Shown: positions 1 through 8,838, numbered from the stretch's first letter. The stretch is DNA of 15,411 nt from an uncultured Verrucomicrobiota bacterium (GCA_902591645.1 CACJBM010000054.1:1-15411); one strand, 5' to 3'. Translations and numbers: made by a program. The notes: generated from the letters alone by a model not told the origin.

Positions 1-3000
1 CGCAGCGTCTTCGATGCTTCGGGGACATCTGAAGGAAGTGGTACTCCTCGTTTCTATGATGATCGAATCGCTCGTGAATGGATTTATCAATTAGGCCACC
101 CCGTTAATGAGATGGAATTTGTTCATTGGGTTGTGAATGGCGATAGCTTCAAGCTGCGCGAAAACCATGAGCCTATATCCAATGATTTTATGAATCGTAA
201 CTTTGAGAACGGGAGTGATGGGACTCTTCTCCGAATCGATGATGAGTGGAGGTTTACTGATGATGGTGGAAATTCTAGACAATCCCGTAACGCGGACTGG
301 TCATATAAGGGCAGTGATAATCCGATCCAATACCATAGTGAGTGGATAATGAGATCTCGTGAACAGGACTATGACTATAGCAATTTTATTGAATTTGTTC
401 GTGCTATTGGCACCCGAAAATTTGATGAAGAAACTATTAATCGAATTGCCGATAGGGATATGCTTTGTATTAATGCGGCTGTTCGAGGATATGATGCTGA
501 TTGGGATACGATTACTTTAAATCGTGGCAAAAATGCTTATTTTTATAGGCCAAAAGGTGGTAAATGGATGTTGATTCATTGGGACGGAGATAGGGTTTTT
601 GGTAATTCAGGTGAAACAATTATTGGAGGGCTTAGTGGGATAAGGACATACTTTGATAAGCCATACATCAAACGATATCTTAACTATTACCTCACTGAGC
701 TTTTGACCAAACTTACTAAGGGCTCTGCGAGAACAGAAGCTTGGATGAGGTTTGAAACAGAGGCTGTGGCCGGAACCGGAATTACCATGACTTCAAGTCA
801 TTATAAGAATTGGTTTAACAGTAGAGAGAGTAGGGCCAGGAGTCACATAGGTAGTCCATACAATACTAAATTTAAAATACTCACGAGGAATACACCGACA
901 ACAAAGTCTGTCATTAGTTTGAATGGTACCAGCCCATCAACTGTGTACGATGTGCGGGTAGTAAATCAAGAGCATGCAATTTCTGAGTGGACCAGTGCCG
1001 ATGATTGGAATTTAGATAATGTTTTGTTAAGAGAAGGTCAAAACACTATCGTGGTTCAAGGAGTGAACCACGAGGGTGTAATTGTTCACACTGAAGAGTT
1101 CAAAATAGTAAAAAATCAAGATTCGCCTCCTGTCATATCGGTGCAATCTACTCCTGCCTCTTTAAATCTAATGACTACTGAGTTAATAGAGTTTGATTTG
1201 GGTGGGAGTTTTGATCCTGAAGGGACAGAATTGACTTTTGCTTGGTCCGTTTCTCCGGAACAAGGAGTTGTGCTAACTGGTGGAGGTTCTAAGGCTGTCA
1301 TGTCATTTGCAATTCCAGGTCAATATTCAGTCAATATTAAAGCCACTGATTTTGATGGTGGTGAATCTGAAATTGTTCGGGAAGTTACAGTTTTTGGAGC
1401 TCAAGGATTCAGTTCCTTTAAGCAGAATTATCTCGATGATTTTTGGGAAACAAAAAATATTGATATTGAAGATAATACACCAGAAAGATCCTTCTATTCT
1501 TTGGAAACGGTTGATGGGCAATTGCACATAAAAATAATAAATGATCGGGACTATCCTCTTGGTCTTCCTGATGTGTCTCTTCCACCTTCTAAGAATTATG
1601 TAAGTCTGGGAGATTCATGGAAGTATAACGACAAGAATCAAGACTTTGGAGTTGATTTCTCTCGTATTGACTTTGATGACTCATCTTGGTTGAGCGCGCC
1701 AGGAATATTTGGCGTTGATACCAGAACCTTTCCAGATCCTGGTCTTCAAACTCCTCTGAATAGAGATTCTGCAAATAATTTGCTCACTTATTATTTTAGA
1801 AAGACATTCGATTTTAAAGATGATCCGATAGGTTCTCTAATTACACTTGAAGCGATTTTGGATGATGGTGCCCGTTTCTGGATAAATGGTCAGGAAATAC
1901 AAAGAGTGAGGTTACCTGCCGCTCCTGCTGAAGTGGGTTGGAAGACGAGAGCTAGTGGTAATGTGTCATTTAGGGATGAAGGTAAGTTATTACCTGTGAT
2001 CACTATCGATGGGTCTGGTATTTTAGTAGAAGGAACTAACGTATTGGCTGTTGATCTACACAATTATAGTGCAGGTAGTTCTGACATTGCGATGGGTGCG
2101 ACTCTTGACATTGCGGCACAACCCTCCGGTGCTGGTGGTGGCGGTATAGGGTCGACAATTCATCCCTGGATAAAGCGGGACATACCAGATGATGAAGATT
2201 GGTTACTTCAGACAAATCTTGAATTGTACGGTTTACAGTTTGGTGATTTTGTTACTGGTCTGATGGTTGAAGTGGAGCGCGATGATAAGCGTTTCCGTTA
2301 CGCTATTGGCAATAAAGGAGGTGATCAACTTGCTGTTGTGCAGGTCACTCCTGCTGCGACTACCGGCACTTTATTCTCTCTGCCATATGCTCTAACGAAT
2401 GACATGACTGTTAGGGTGAAGCGGCAAGCAAACGATCTTGTGTTTGAATGGAGGCCGCAAGAGCAATTTGAAGAGGTCTATCGGCTGAGTTTGCCTGAAG
2501 GAACGAAAGTCATTGACGGAGGTCCTTTTGCAGCAACTAAGACACCACTAGAACTTAATGTCATGTTTGATTATGTGTTGCTTTCATTGTCTGATTCCGC
2601 TTCGTCTAGTTTTGATCAGTTAGTTGTATCTGAAATCATGTATAAACCTGATGGGGGAGATCAATATGAATTCATTGAGCTTTTTAATGCTGGTACTTCC
2701 TCTATTAATCTGAAAGGTTTCCGATTCCCTCAAGGCCAACCATTTGACGAGTTTGTTTTTGGTGATATTGAGATGAAGGCAGGATCTTATTTAGTAGTAG
2801 TTAATGACAAAGAAACCTTCCAAAGTAGATATGGAGAGGGTTTGAGTTCTATTATTGCTGGAGAATGGGACGGAGGAAGTTTGAGTAATGGTGGAGAGGT
2901 CATTACGCTTCTCGATGATAGAGGGCTGACGGTCTTATCTTTTGAATATGGTGATTCTGAGCCTTGGCCAACTTCCCCGGATGAGCGCGGGACATCATTG

Positions 3001-3489
3001 ACGCTATCTGATCCTCTATCTGGAGGCGTTGCTAATGCGGAAAACTGGTCACCAAGTATCACTGTCGGAGGATCTCCAGGGGCAGCTGAAACTGTTAATG
3101 CATTTTCCATGTGGTTGGAGGAGCGGGGGGAAGTGAGTCCATTGGCTGTCCGGCAGGGCGAAGTTTTGAATAATTTATTTACTTATGCATTTGGGTTAGA
3201 TATTTCAAATTTAAGCTCTGAAGATGCTGTTCCTTCTCCGGGATTAATCACTTTGGAAGGCGAGGATTATTTGACAATTAAGTACCATAAACGCATTTCC
3301 GATCCTGAATTGAAATACGATGTAGAGTTATCGAATGATGGTACTAATTGGTCGGGTGAAGGGCTGAACTTAATTGCTTTACCACCGAAGATGGTGGCTG
3401 ATGGTGTTGAAGTCGTTACTTACCGGATGGAGAATCCATTGAAACCAGAGGACGTTAATGTTCTCGTTCGATTAGTCGTTAGGTTTTAG
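1..3489 (+). CDS. Exported CotH-kinase / lamin-tail-domain modular protein (5' truncated by window)
   Basis: The frame is open from base 1 with no start, so the N-terminus lies outside the window; 1162 residues are visible. Residues about 1-210 resemble the C-terminal lobe of CotH-type protein kinases, with the W-D-x-D motif (WDGD, residues 194-197) that provides metal-binding aspartates in that family. Next come a PKD/cadherin-like beta domain (about 374-466, with SFDPEG and a YSVNIKATD-type strand), a galactose-binding-like beta-sandwich (about 535-704, containing DDGARFWINGQ), a Gly-rich linker (about 707-719), another beta-rich module (720-864), a lamin-tail domain (about 872-1030, starting VVSEIMYKPDGGDQYEFIEL) and a C-terminal beta module (1035-1162). 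CotH kinases phosphorylate Ser residues of proteins in spore-forming bacteria; the substrate here is unknown. The architecture is that of large extracellular proteins common in Verrucomicrobiota and Planctomycetota. The gene converges with lipB, 19 bases away. Domain calls are by eye; the CotH and lamin-tail assignments are the firmest. Confidence 0.85.
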   Translation, partial: RSVFDASGTSEGSGTPRFYDDRIAREWIYQLGHPVNEMEFVHWVVNGDSFKLRENHEPISNDFMNRNFENGSDGTLLRIDDEWRFTDDGGNSRQSRNADWSYKGSDNPIQYHSEWIMRSREQDYDYSNFIEFVRAIGTRKFDEETINRIADRDMLCINAAVRGYDADWDTITLNRGKNAYFYRPKGGKWMLIHWDGDRVFGNSGETIIGGLSGIRTYFDKPYIKRYLNYYLTELLTKLTKGSARTEAWMRFETEAVAGTGITMTSSHYKNWFNSRESRARSHIGSPYNTKFKILTRNTPTTKSVISLNGTSPSTVYDVRVVNQEHAISEWTSADDWNLDNVLLREGQNTIVVQGVNHEGVIVHTEEFKIVKNQDSPPVISVQSTPASLNLMTTELIEFDLGGSFDPEGTELTFAWSVSPEQGVVLTGGGSKAVMSFAIPGQYSVNIKATDFDGGESEIVREVTVFGAQGFSSFKQNYLDDFWETKNIDIEDNTPERSFYSLETVDGQLHIKIINDRDYPLGLPDVSLPPSKNYVSLGDSWKYNDKNQDFGVDFSRIDFDDSSWLSAPGIFGVDTRTFPDPGLQTPLNRDSANNLLTYYFRKTFDFKDDPIGSLITLEAILDDGARFWINGQEIQRVRLPAAPAEVGWKTRASGNVSFRDEGKLLPVITIDGSGILVEGTNVLAVDLHNYSAGSSDIAMGATLDIAAQPSGAGGGGIGSTIHPWIKRDIPDDEDWLLQTNLELYGLQFGDFVTGLMVEVERDDKRFRYAIGNKGGDQLAVVQVTPAATTGTLFSLPYALTNDMTVRVKRQANDLVFEWRPQEQFEEVYRLSLPEGTKVIDGGPFAATKTPLELNVMFDYVLLSLSDSASSSFDQLVVSEIMYKPDGGDQYEFIELFNAGTSSINLKGFRFPQGQPFDEFVFGDIEMKAGSYLVVVNDKETFQSRYGEGLSSIIAGEWDGGSLSNGGEVITLLDDRGLTVLSFEYGDSEPWPTSPDERGTSLTLSDPLSGGVANAENWSPSITVGGSPGAAETVNAFSMWLEERGEVSPLAVRQGEVLNNLFTYAFGLDISNLSSEDAVPSPGLITLEGEDYLTIKYHKRISDPELKYDVELSNDGTNWSGEGLNLIALPPKMVADGVEVVTYRMENPLKPEDVNVLVRLVVRF

Positions 3490-3508
3490 TGATTTTATAT
3501 ACGTGTGA

Positions 3509-4159
3509 TTATTCTTCAAGTAGGTGCAGGAGTTCATTTTTTATTGATGTACTAACTACTTTTGAAAAATCTTTAACGCTTACCTTTTGGTTGGATTCAT
3601 TATGAATGCTGGTCATTTCTGCATCGCTGATTCCGCATGGGATAATTTCTTTGAAGGGAGAAAGGTCACCTGAAACGTTAATTGCAAACCCATGCATTGA
3701 TACCCATTGTCTAACTCCTACTCCGATTGACGCTATTTTTCGGTTATTGCACCAGACACCAGTCAGTCCCTTGCGAGTTGTTGCATTAATTTTAAATTGG
3801 TGACATGCATCTATGAGAGAATTTTCTAATGTTCTCAAATAAATATGGAGGTCTTTTTTATATAATTTTAGATCCAATATTGGATAGCCAACTAATTGTC
3901 CCGGGCCATGATAGGTGGCTTGTCCTCCGCGATTAGTTTCAAACACTGGATAGGGCAAGTCTGATTCTTCTTTTTGTAGGCTGCTTTTATCACGAGTGCG
4001 GCCAATTGTATAAACGGATTCATGTTCAAGTAGTAGAATGGTATCATTTATCTTATTCTCTAAACGTTCCGTAACAAATCGATTTTGAATGTCAAGTGCT
4101 TCACTATAAGAGATACGACCTAGCCACTTTTCTTCAATAACTGGGAAATATTTCTCCAT
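3509..4159 (-). CDS. lipB: Octanoyltransferase LipB (lipoyl synthesis)
   Basis: LipB transfers the octanoyl group from octanoyl-acyl carrier protein to a lysine of lipoyl domains (for example in pyruvate dehydrogenase E2) in the cytoplasm, the first step of endogenous lipoate attachment. The 216-residue length is normal for the family. The signature is complete: RGGQATYHGPGQLVGYP at residues 77-93 with His84, the conserved Lys141 in KIASIGVG, His157 in MHGFAINV, and Cys175 in PCGI. Lys and Cys are the catalytic pair known for this family. The ATG at 4157-4159 gives the expected N-terminus, although no clear ribosome binding site precedes it. It is the last gene of the minus-strand cluster, 27 bases after ruvC, and no lipA is visible in the window. 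Confidence 0.96.
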   Translation of the reverse strand: MEKYFPVIEEKWLGRISYSEALDIQNRFVTERLENKINDTILLLEHESVYTIGRTRDKSSLQKEESDLPYPVFETNRGGQATYHGPGQLVGYPILDLKLYKKDLHIYLRTLENSLIDACHQFKINATTRKGLTGVWCNNRKIASIGVGVRQWVSMHGFAINVSGDLSPFKEIIPCGISDAEMTSIHNESNQKVSVKDFSKVVSTSIKNELLHLLEE

Positions 4160-4186
4160 AAGATTATTTCAGATATTTTTTATATA

Positions 4187-4699
4187 TTAGATTGGGCCTG
4201 TTTTATTTCCTGTGGAAATATTGATCCCTTCAGCTGTATACAAATGAGCTAGTCCTACAGCGATAGCGTCAGCCGCATCAGAGGTTGGAGTTTCTTCTAA
4301 GGATAGTAGGGCGCGTATCATAAAAGCGACTTGTTCCTTTTTAGCGGCTCCTTTGCCGACGACGGCTTGTTTAATTCTTTTTGGGGCGTATTCATAAACG
4401 GGAATACCATGGTGAGTTGCAGCGATTATTGCAGCTGCTCTAGCTGCTCCCATGGTAATTGCGGTCTTATAACTTTGTACGTATATGACTGATTCTACGG
4501 CGCATTCTTCAGGTTTATATTTTTCAATGACTAGGTTGAGTTCATTGCGAATATTTACCAAGCAAGATGATTGTAATGCTTTTTGTTGATTGCGAATGAC
4601 GCCAAACGTTAGAGCTTTTACACCATCCTGATTTTCTTTTTTTTCTATAACAGCGAATCCTGTTTTTCTTAGACCTGGATCTATTGATAAGATTTTCAC
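4187..4699 (-). CDS. ruvC: Holliday junction resolvase RuvC, GTG start
   Basis: RuvC is the dimeric endonuclease that cuts Holliday junctions with the RuvAB branch-migration motor during recombination and repair. The 170-residue protein has the RNase H-like fold signature and all four acidic metal ligands: Asp7 in LSIDPGLRKTG, Glu69 in AVESV, and Asp141 and Asp144 in SDAADAIAVGLAH. The conserved segment QSYKTAITMGAARAAAI (76-92) and the basic KRIKQAVVGKGAAKKEQV stretch are also typical. The start codon is GTG (4697-4699), which places Asp7 where the family expects it; no good ribosome binding site is seen, so translation may depend on the upstream helicase gene 53 bases away. No ruvA or ruvB lies in the window. 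Confidence 0.96.
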   Translation of the reverse strand: MKILSIDPGLRKTGFAVIEKKENQDGVKALTFGVIRNQQKALQSSCLVNIRNELNLVIEKYKPEECAVESVIYVQSYKTAITMGAARAAAIIAATHHGIPVYEYAPKRIKQAVVGKGAAKKEQVAFMIRALLSLEETPTSDAADAIAVGLAHLYTAEGINISTGNKTGPI

Positions 4700-4752
4700 A
4701 AAAACGTATCAGATTAGGCAGCTCTTAGGTGATATATAGATATTATCAAATG

Positions 4753-5973
4753 TCACCGCCTTCTTCTTCGGCTCCCACCTTTTCTTCTTCGACTAAAGAC
4801 CTTAGCTAATCTTTCTGGCGTTGGGGCATCTTCATCAAGAAGCGTTGTATAATGATAATCGAAGTTTTCTATTTTCCGGCGTTCAATTTTTTGACCAATG
4901 AAACGTTCTACTGAAGCGGCATGGTCTAATTCATCAGCAGCCAGAAGGGTAAACGCATCGCCTTCTTTATTTGCTCTTCCTGTCCGACCTATGCGATGAA
5001 CATAATCCTCAGCATTTTCAGGAACCTGGTAATTGATTACATGCGATACATTACTTATGTCGATGCCTCTAGCCGCAAGGTCTGTTGCTATAATGACATC
5101 GAAGTTGCCTTTTTTAAATCCCTCTAAGGCCTTCTCTCTATCTTTCTGCCGAATGTCAGAATGCATAACAGTAATTGAATATTGGCCCTCTTCATCGCCA
5201 AGAAATCGAGCTAAGGTGTCCGCGTCTTTTTTTGTTCGAGTGAAAATCATGACGCTCTTGAAATTGGTTTGTTTTATTAGGGCGAGAAGAAGCTCTTCGC
5301 GTTGGCCTAAGGCCACTGGATAGAAAGCATGGCTGACAGTTTCGGCGACTCCTTGTCTTCTCCCAATTTCGACTTCGGTAGGTTCGTTCAAAGCCCACTT
5401 TGCGAGGCTATCGATTGCTGGGGGCATTGTAGCGGAAAAGAACAGCGTTTGGCGAGTTCGTGGAGTCTTCCCTACAATTTTTCTCACGTCTGGAAGGAAT
5501 CCCATGTCTAGCATTCTATCCACTTCATCAAGGACTAAGATTTCTATTTTATCGAGTTTAACGACTCCCTTTTCCATCAGATCAATGAGTCTTCCTGGTG
5601 TTGCAATTAAGATATCCACTCCAGATTTAATCCCATCGATCTGTTTGCCATAACCGACTCCGCCATGAATTAGAAGGCTCTTCAAGTTCGTGCCGCTTCC
5701 TAATAATTCTAAGTTATCCAATACTTGTGAGGCAAGTTCCCTAACCGGCTCAAGTATTAAGCAACGCATTGCCCCGTGCTCACTTAATTTGTGAATGATA
5801 GGCAGAGCAAATGCTGCCGTTTTTCCTGTTCCAGTTTGCGATGCTCCTATGACATCTTTTCCCTCAATAGCAATGGGAATTGCTTTTTCCTGAATAGGCG
5901 TTGGAGTTTCGTATCCAGCATTCTCGATGCCAGTGATGACCTTCTCCGATAGGCCTAGTTTTTTAAATGCCAT
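4753..5973 (-). CDS. RhlE-like DEAD-box ATP-dependent RNA helicase
   Basis: This 406-residue protein is an ATP-dependent RNA helicase of the RhlE group, expected to unwind short RNA duplexes in ribosome assembly or RNA turnover. Motifs run in order: Q motif TPTPIQ (23-28), Walker A ASQTGTGKT (44-52), Ia PVREL (76-80), Ib TPGR (125-128), II DEVD (149-152), III SAT (180-182), IV MIFTRTK (242-248), V ATDLAARGID (296-305) and VI HRIGRTGR (326-333). The end is a short Arg/Lys-rich tail (395-406), common in RhlE proteins and probably RNA-binding. Two core positions differ from the usual: motif II reads DEVD rather than DEAD, and Ia has Val where Thr is normal. The ATP-binding Asp-Glu pair is kept, so activity is expected. 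ATG at 5971-5973; it lies 73 bases after ilvN. The cellular target is unknown. Confidence 0.93.
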   Translation of the reverse strand: MAFKKLGLSEKVITGIENAGYETPTPIQEKAIPIAIEGKDVIGASQTGTGKTAAFALPIIHKLSEHGAMRCLILEPVRELASQVLDNLELLGSGTNLKSLLIHGGVGYGKQIDGIKSGVDILIATPGRLIDLMEKGVVKLDKIEILVLDEVDRMLDMGFLPDVRKIVGKTPRTRQTLFFSATMPPAIDSLAKWALNEPTEVEIGRRQGVAETVSHAFYPVALGQREELLLALIKQTNFKSVMIFTRTKKDADTLARFLGDEEGQYSITVMHSDIRQKDREKALEGFKKGNFDVIIATDLAARGIDISNVSHVINYQVPENAEDYVHRIGRTGRANKEGDAFTLLAADELDHAASVERFIGQKIERRKIENFDYHYTTLLDEDAPTPERLAKVFSRRRKGGSRRRRR

Positions 5974-6046
5974 GGTATGCTCAACAAAATGGAGGGGAGA
6001 GCAATCGGCAAGGTGTTTATTTCATCCAAATGGCGCCTAATTATTT

Positions 6047-6589
6047 TTATGTTGAGGCTTCGCCTCTTGCCATTACTACTTTGCCTGTTCTTACGGTTTC
6101 AATGATCTCAAATTTTGAAAGTAAATGCACTGCAGCGTTTACTTTTTCTGAATCTCCATGAATCATTACGATAATGGAAGATTCGGTGAGATCGACTGTT
6201 TTACAGTTAAAATGCTTTATAATCTGCAAGATTTCGCTTCTCTCGCTTGGATCGCATAGGACTTTAACTAGAGCTAGTTCTCTAGTTACTGAGTTCTTTT
6301 CCTGATGCTCATAACAGTGAATGACGTCAATTAGCTTATTACATTGTTTGATGATTTGTTCGAGGCCAGCTGGGTCCCCGCTAATTCCAAGAGTGAGTCT
6401 TGAAAATTGAGGGACTCTTCCGCGAGAAACCACAACAGAGTCTAGATTGTACGCCCGTCGAGCAAATACTTGGCAGATTCTCATAAGGACCCCAGGTTCG
6501 TTATTGACGAGCATGCTTAGCGTGTGTCCATCAACGATGTCGGGGGAAGGGGGGAGTTTGGAATCAGTGGTGACTATATTTTTAGCCAT
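6047..6589 (-). CDS. ilvN: Acetolactate synthase regulatory (small) subunit
   Basis: The small subunit of acetohydroxyacid synthase binds the catalytic IlvB subunit, raises its activity and gives feedback inhibition by branched-chain amino acids, usually valine. Residues about 21-95 form an ACT domain (HTLSMLVNNEPGVLMRI, then FARRAYNLDSVVV), and about 100-175 form the second, C-terminal domain of this family. The 180-residue length fits the longer IlvH/IlvN class. The first 20 residues look unstructured and lie outside the conserved domain. The ATG at 6587-6589 begins 31 bases after the ilvB stop, which fits co-transcription. The choice of ilvN over ilvH as a symbol is a matter of naming; only one small-subunit gene is seen. 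Confidence 0.95.
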   Translation of the reverse strand: MAKNIVTTDSKLPPSPDIVDGHTLSMLVNNEPGVLMRICQVFARRAYNLDSVVVSRGRVPQFSRLTLGISGDPAGLEQIIKQCNKLIDVIHCYEHQEKNSVTRELALVKVLCDPSERSEILQIIKHFNCKTVDLTESSIIVMIHGDSEKVNAAVHLLSKFEIIETVRTGKVVMARGEAST

Positions 6590-6620
6590 AAAAAAGTTTA
6601 ATTAATTTTTTATTTAAAGT

Positions 6621-8333
6621 TTAGGTGGAGCCGACTGGCTTTGCCATTTTGTGTTTTGGAGGTTCCGTTAACATATCTTCTAAGGCAGCTCCTGCTGGAA
6701 TCATTGGAAAAACATTTTCTGTCTTAATGCATTCTGCATTAATTACGCATGGCCCATCATTATATGCGATTGCTTTTTCCAACACTTTTCCAACGTCGGC
6801 CGGTCGTTTGATGTTAAATCCTTTGATTCCATAAGCTTCGGCAAGTTTAACAAAATCAGGATTGCCTTCCAGGTCAACTCCCGACTCTCGGTTATCGAAG
6901 AAGAGTTCTTGCCACTGCCTCACCATACCTAGGTAGTGGTTATTGAGTACTAGAATTTTCACGGGTAACTTGTGTAAGGCGGCAGTCGCTAGTTCACACA
7001 AAGTCATTTGGTAGCCTCCATCTCCTACTACAGCTATTACAGTATCTTTTGGTCGGGCAAATTGAGCTCCTATGGCAGCAGGAAAACCAAAACCCATAGT
7101 TCCTGCTCCTCCTGAACTGAGCCAATTGTAGGACTGATTGGTTTTATAAAACTGCGCAGCCCACATCTGATGTTGACCCACATCAGTGGTAACGATCGCT
7201 TTGCCTTCAGTGATTTTGTAGATTTCGTCGAGGACTTGCTGCATTCTTAGCCCGCCCTGCTTGCGGTAAGCTAACGGATATTTTTTCTTATAAGAATCAA
7301 GTCTTTTTAGCCAATCAGAAGTTTCTAGAGGGGTGATGTGCTTATTTAATGCAGTTAGAGCAGCCTTAGCATCTCCTATAATTTCGACGTCAGGACCGAT
7401 CATTTTATTAATTTCGGAAGGGTCGATGTCTATGTGGATGATTTTAGCGTTTGCTCCAAACTTATCTGCTTGCCCGATGATTCGGTCATCAAATCTTGAT
7501 CCTATGTTCAGAATGAGGTCGCATTCAATGATTGCTTTGTTGGCATACGCTGTGCCATGCATTCCTAGCATACCGAGAGACAGTTCATGCGTTTCAGGGA
7601 ATACACCTTTTCCTAGAAGTGTTGAAGTGACTGGGCAGTTCAGTGTCGTGGCTAACTCCATTAGCTCCTTATCAGCTCTAGCTATCATTGTGCCGTGACC
7701 AGCTAGAATAACAGGCCTTTTGGAATTTGAAATAATCTCAGCTGCACTCAGAACGGAGTTCTCATTAATTTCAAATGCACTTTTTATGTCGTATCCTGGA
7801 AGTTCAAAGTGTGGATCTATATCACCAGTAAACTCACTCTGACTAACATCTTTTGGGATATCAATTAATACAGGCCCAGGTCTGCCGGTTGTTGCAATGT
7901 GGTAGGCCTCTTTGGCGACACGCGGTAAATCATTTGTTTCTCTTACTAAATAGTTATGCTTTACGACCGGCATTGTTAAACCAAAAGTATCAGCTTCTTG
8001 AAAGGCGTCCTTGCCTAGCATCCATGTAACCTGTTGGCCGCTGAGGACTATCATTGGAATCGAATCCATTTGAGCTGTCATTATGCCTGTGATTGTATTT
8101 CCTGCACCTGGGCCACTTGTGACAAGAACTACGGCAGGTTTACCCGTTGCACGAGCATATCCATCTGCCATATGACATGCCCCTTGTTCATGCCTAGATA
8201 AAACGAATTTAATATCTGATTCGACTGTTTCTAACGCATCAAATATAGGTAGGGCTGCACCTCCGGAATATCCGAAAATGTACTCAATTCCTAAGGTTTT
8301 TAAGGTAGTGATTAGTGCTTGTGCGCCATCCAT
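6621..8333 (-). CDS. ilvB: Acetolactate synthase catalytic (large) subunit
   Basis: This enzyme joins two pyruvates to 2-acetolactate (or pyruvate and 2-ketobutyrate to 2-aceto-2-hydroxybutyrate), the first shared step of valine, leucine and isoleucine synthesis, using thiamine diphosphate, Mg2+ and FAD. The 570-residue protein has the catalytic glutamate Glu49 in [15 protein letters not shown], the FAD-region motif GSRFDDR (278-284), [10 protein letters not shown] (411-420) and the diphosphate-binding motif from GDGGYQMT (437-444) to NN (464-465). The tryptophan of MVRQWQELF (Trp474), a known herbicide-contact position in plant enzymes, is present. An in-frame TAA at 8343-8345 lies only three codons upstream, so the ATG at 8331-8333 is the first possible start. 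The proline of the usual GQVPRRM loop is replaced: the loop reads GQQVTWM (99-105). It heads the minus-strand cluster. Confidence 0.97.
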   Translation of the reverse strand: MDGAQALITTLKTLGIEYIFGYSGGAALPIFDALETVESDIKFVLSRHEQGACHMADGYARATGKPAVVLVTSGPGAGNTITGIMTAQMDSIPMIVLSGQQVTWMLGKDAFQEADTFGLTMPVVKHNYLVRETNDLPRVAKEAYHIATTGRPGPVLIDIPKDVSQSEFTGDIDPHFELPGYDIKSAFEINENSVLSAAEIISNSKRPVILAGHGTMIARADKELMELATTLNCPVTSTLLGKGVFPETHELSLGMLGMHGTAYANKAIIECDLILNIGSRFDDRIIGQADKFGANAKIIHIDIDPSEINKMIGPDVEIIGDAKAALTALNKHITPLETSDWLKRLDSYKKKYPLAYRKQGGLRMQQVLDEIYKITEGKAIVTTDVGQHQMWAAQFYKTNQSYNWLSSGGAGTMGFGFPAAIGAQFARPKDTVIAVVGDGGYQMTLCELATAALHKLPVKILVLNNHYLGMVRQWQELFFDNRESGVDLEGNPDFVKLAEAYGIKGFNIKRPADVGKVLEKAIAYNDGPCVINAECIKTENVFPMIPAGAALEDMLTEPPKHKMAKPVGST

Positions 8334-8380
8334 TTGTTCTTTTTAGGGTAAAAATTGCAATAATTGAGTAAAACTGTCGA

Positions 8381-8421
8381 TTCTTAATTAATTTTTTCAA
8401 CAAAAATTAACAAATTAAGAA
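8381..8421 (-). repeat. AT-rich hairpin in the ilvB upstream region
   Basis: On the plus strand TTCTTAA (8381-8387) pairs with TTAAGAA (8415-8421), and TTAATTTTT (8388-8396) pairs with AAAAATTAA (8402-8410). This leaves a 5-base loop (8397-8401) and a 4-base bulge (8411-8414). The structure lies about 50 bases before the ilvB start, inside the RNA that would be made from the promoter proposed at 8505-8533. It could be a leader structure, an operator or only AT-rich chance. I see no leader peptide rich in Ile, Val or Leu, so classical ilv attenuation is not supported. Confidence 0.4.
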
Positions 8422-8504
8422 CAAGTAAGGATAAAGTCGCTCAATAAAATTATGAAAAATCACCAAAAAGACACAAAGTGAGAAAATTTTGCGATGAGTT
8501 TTTT

Positions 8505-8533
8505 ATAATATAAGCATTTAGAGAGGTTCGTAA
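8505..8533 (-). promoter_or_regulatory. Candidate sigma70-type promoter for ilvB
   Basis: On the minus strand a -35-like TTACGA (8533-8528, 3 of 6 consensus bases) and a -10-like TATTAT (8510-8505, 5 of 6) are separated by 17 bases. Transcription would begin near 8498 and give a leader of roughly 165 bases before the ilvB ATG. The 234-base gap 8334-8567 holds no supported gene. The region is AT-rich, so matches to the -10 are expected by chance. Confidence 0.3.
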
Positions 8534-8697
8534 TTATTAATTAGCCAAAAGTTGATGGTAATTTTAGCTATTCTTCATTACTTGAATCTATAATTGATTT
8601 CGAACGTCGGTTGAACCAGTAGAGAATTAGTCCCAAAAAGCTAGAGCATATAACAAGCAGTAAAATAGCTTCTCGTTTCACAGCAAATTGAGCTTTG

Positions 8698-8786
<89 letters not shown>

Positions 8787-8794
8787 GGGGTTAG

Positions 8795-8838
8795 GGGATT
8801 TATCGTCAGTCTTAAGGATTTTAGGAACGATAAATCCC
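8795..8838 (-). repeat. Perfect 12-bp inverted repeat (possible frameshift-stimulating hairpin)
   Basis: GGGATTTATCGT at 8795-8806 is the exact reverse complement of ACGATAAATCCC at 8827-8838, with a 20-base loop. In the minus-strand RNA the stem begins 7 bases after the heptamer C CCA AAG (8852-8846). That is the spacing usual for -1 frameshift stimulators. No T-run follows on either side, so it is not an intrinsic terminator. It could also mask part of the AGGAGG at 8842-8837, which abuts the stem. Confidence 0.75.

Noticed and set aside
7333..7698. Plus-strand 121-codon frame inside ilvB
   Set aside because: It is antisense to a fully conserved enzyme, has no ribosome binding site, and its product resembles no known domain.
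8504..8518. Tiny reading frame Met-Leu-Ile-Leu-stop upstream of ilvB, as a leader peptide
   Set aside because: Only four codons, and it overlaps the proposed -10 element, so it would not be transcribed from that promoter.
8795..8838. The 12-bp inverted repeat as an intrinsic terminator
   Set aside because: No T-run follows on either strand, the stem is AT-rich, and it lies inside a frame that continues to be coding-like.
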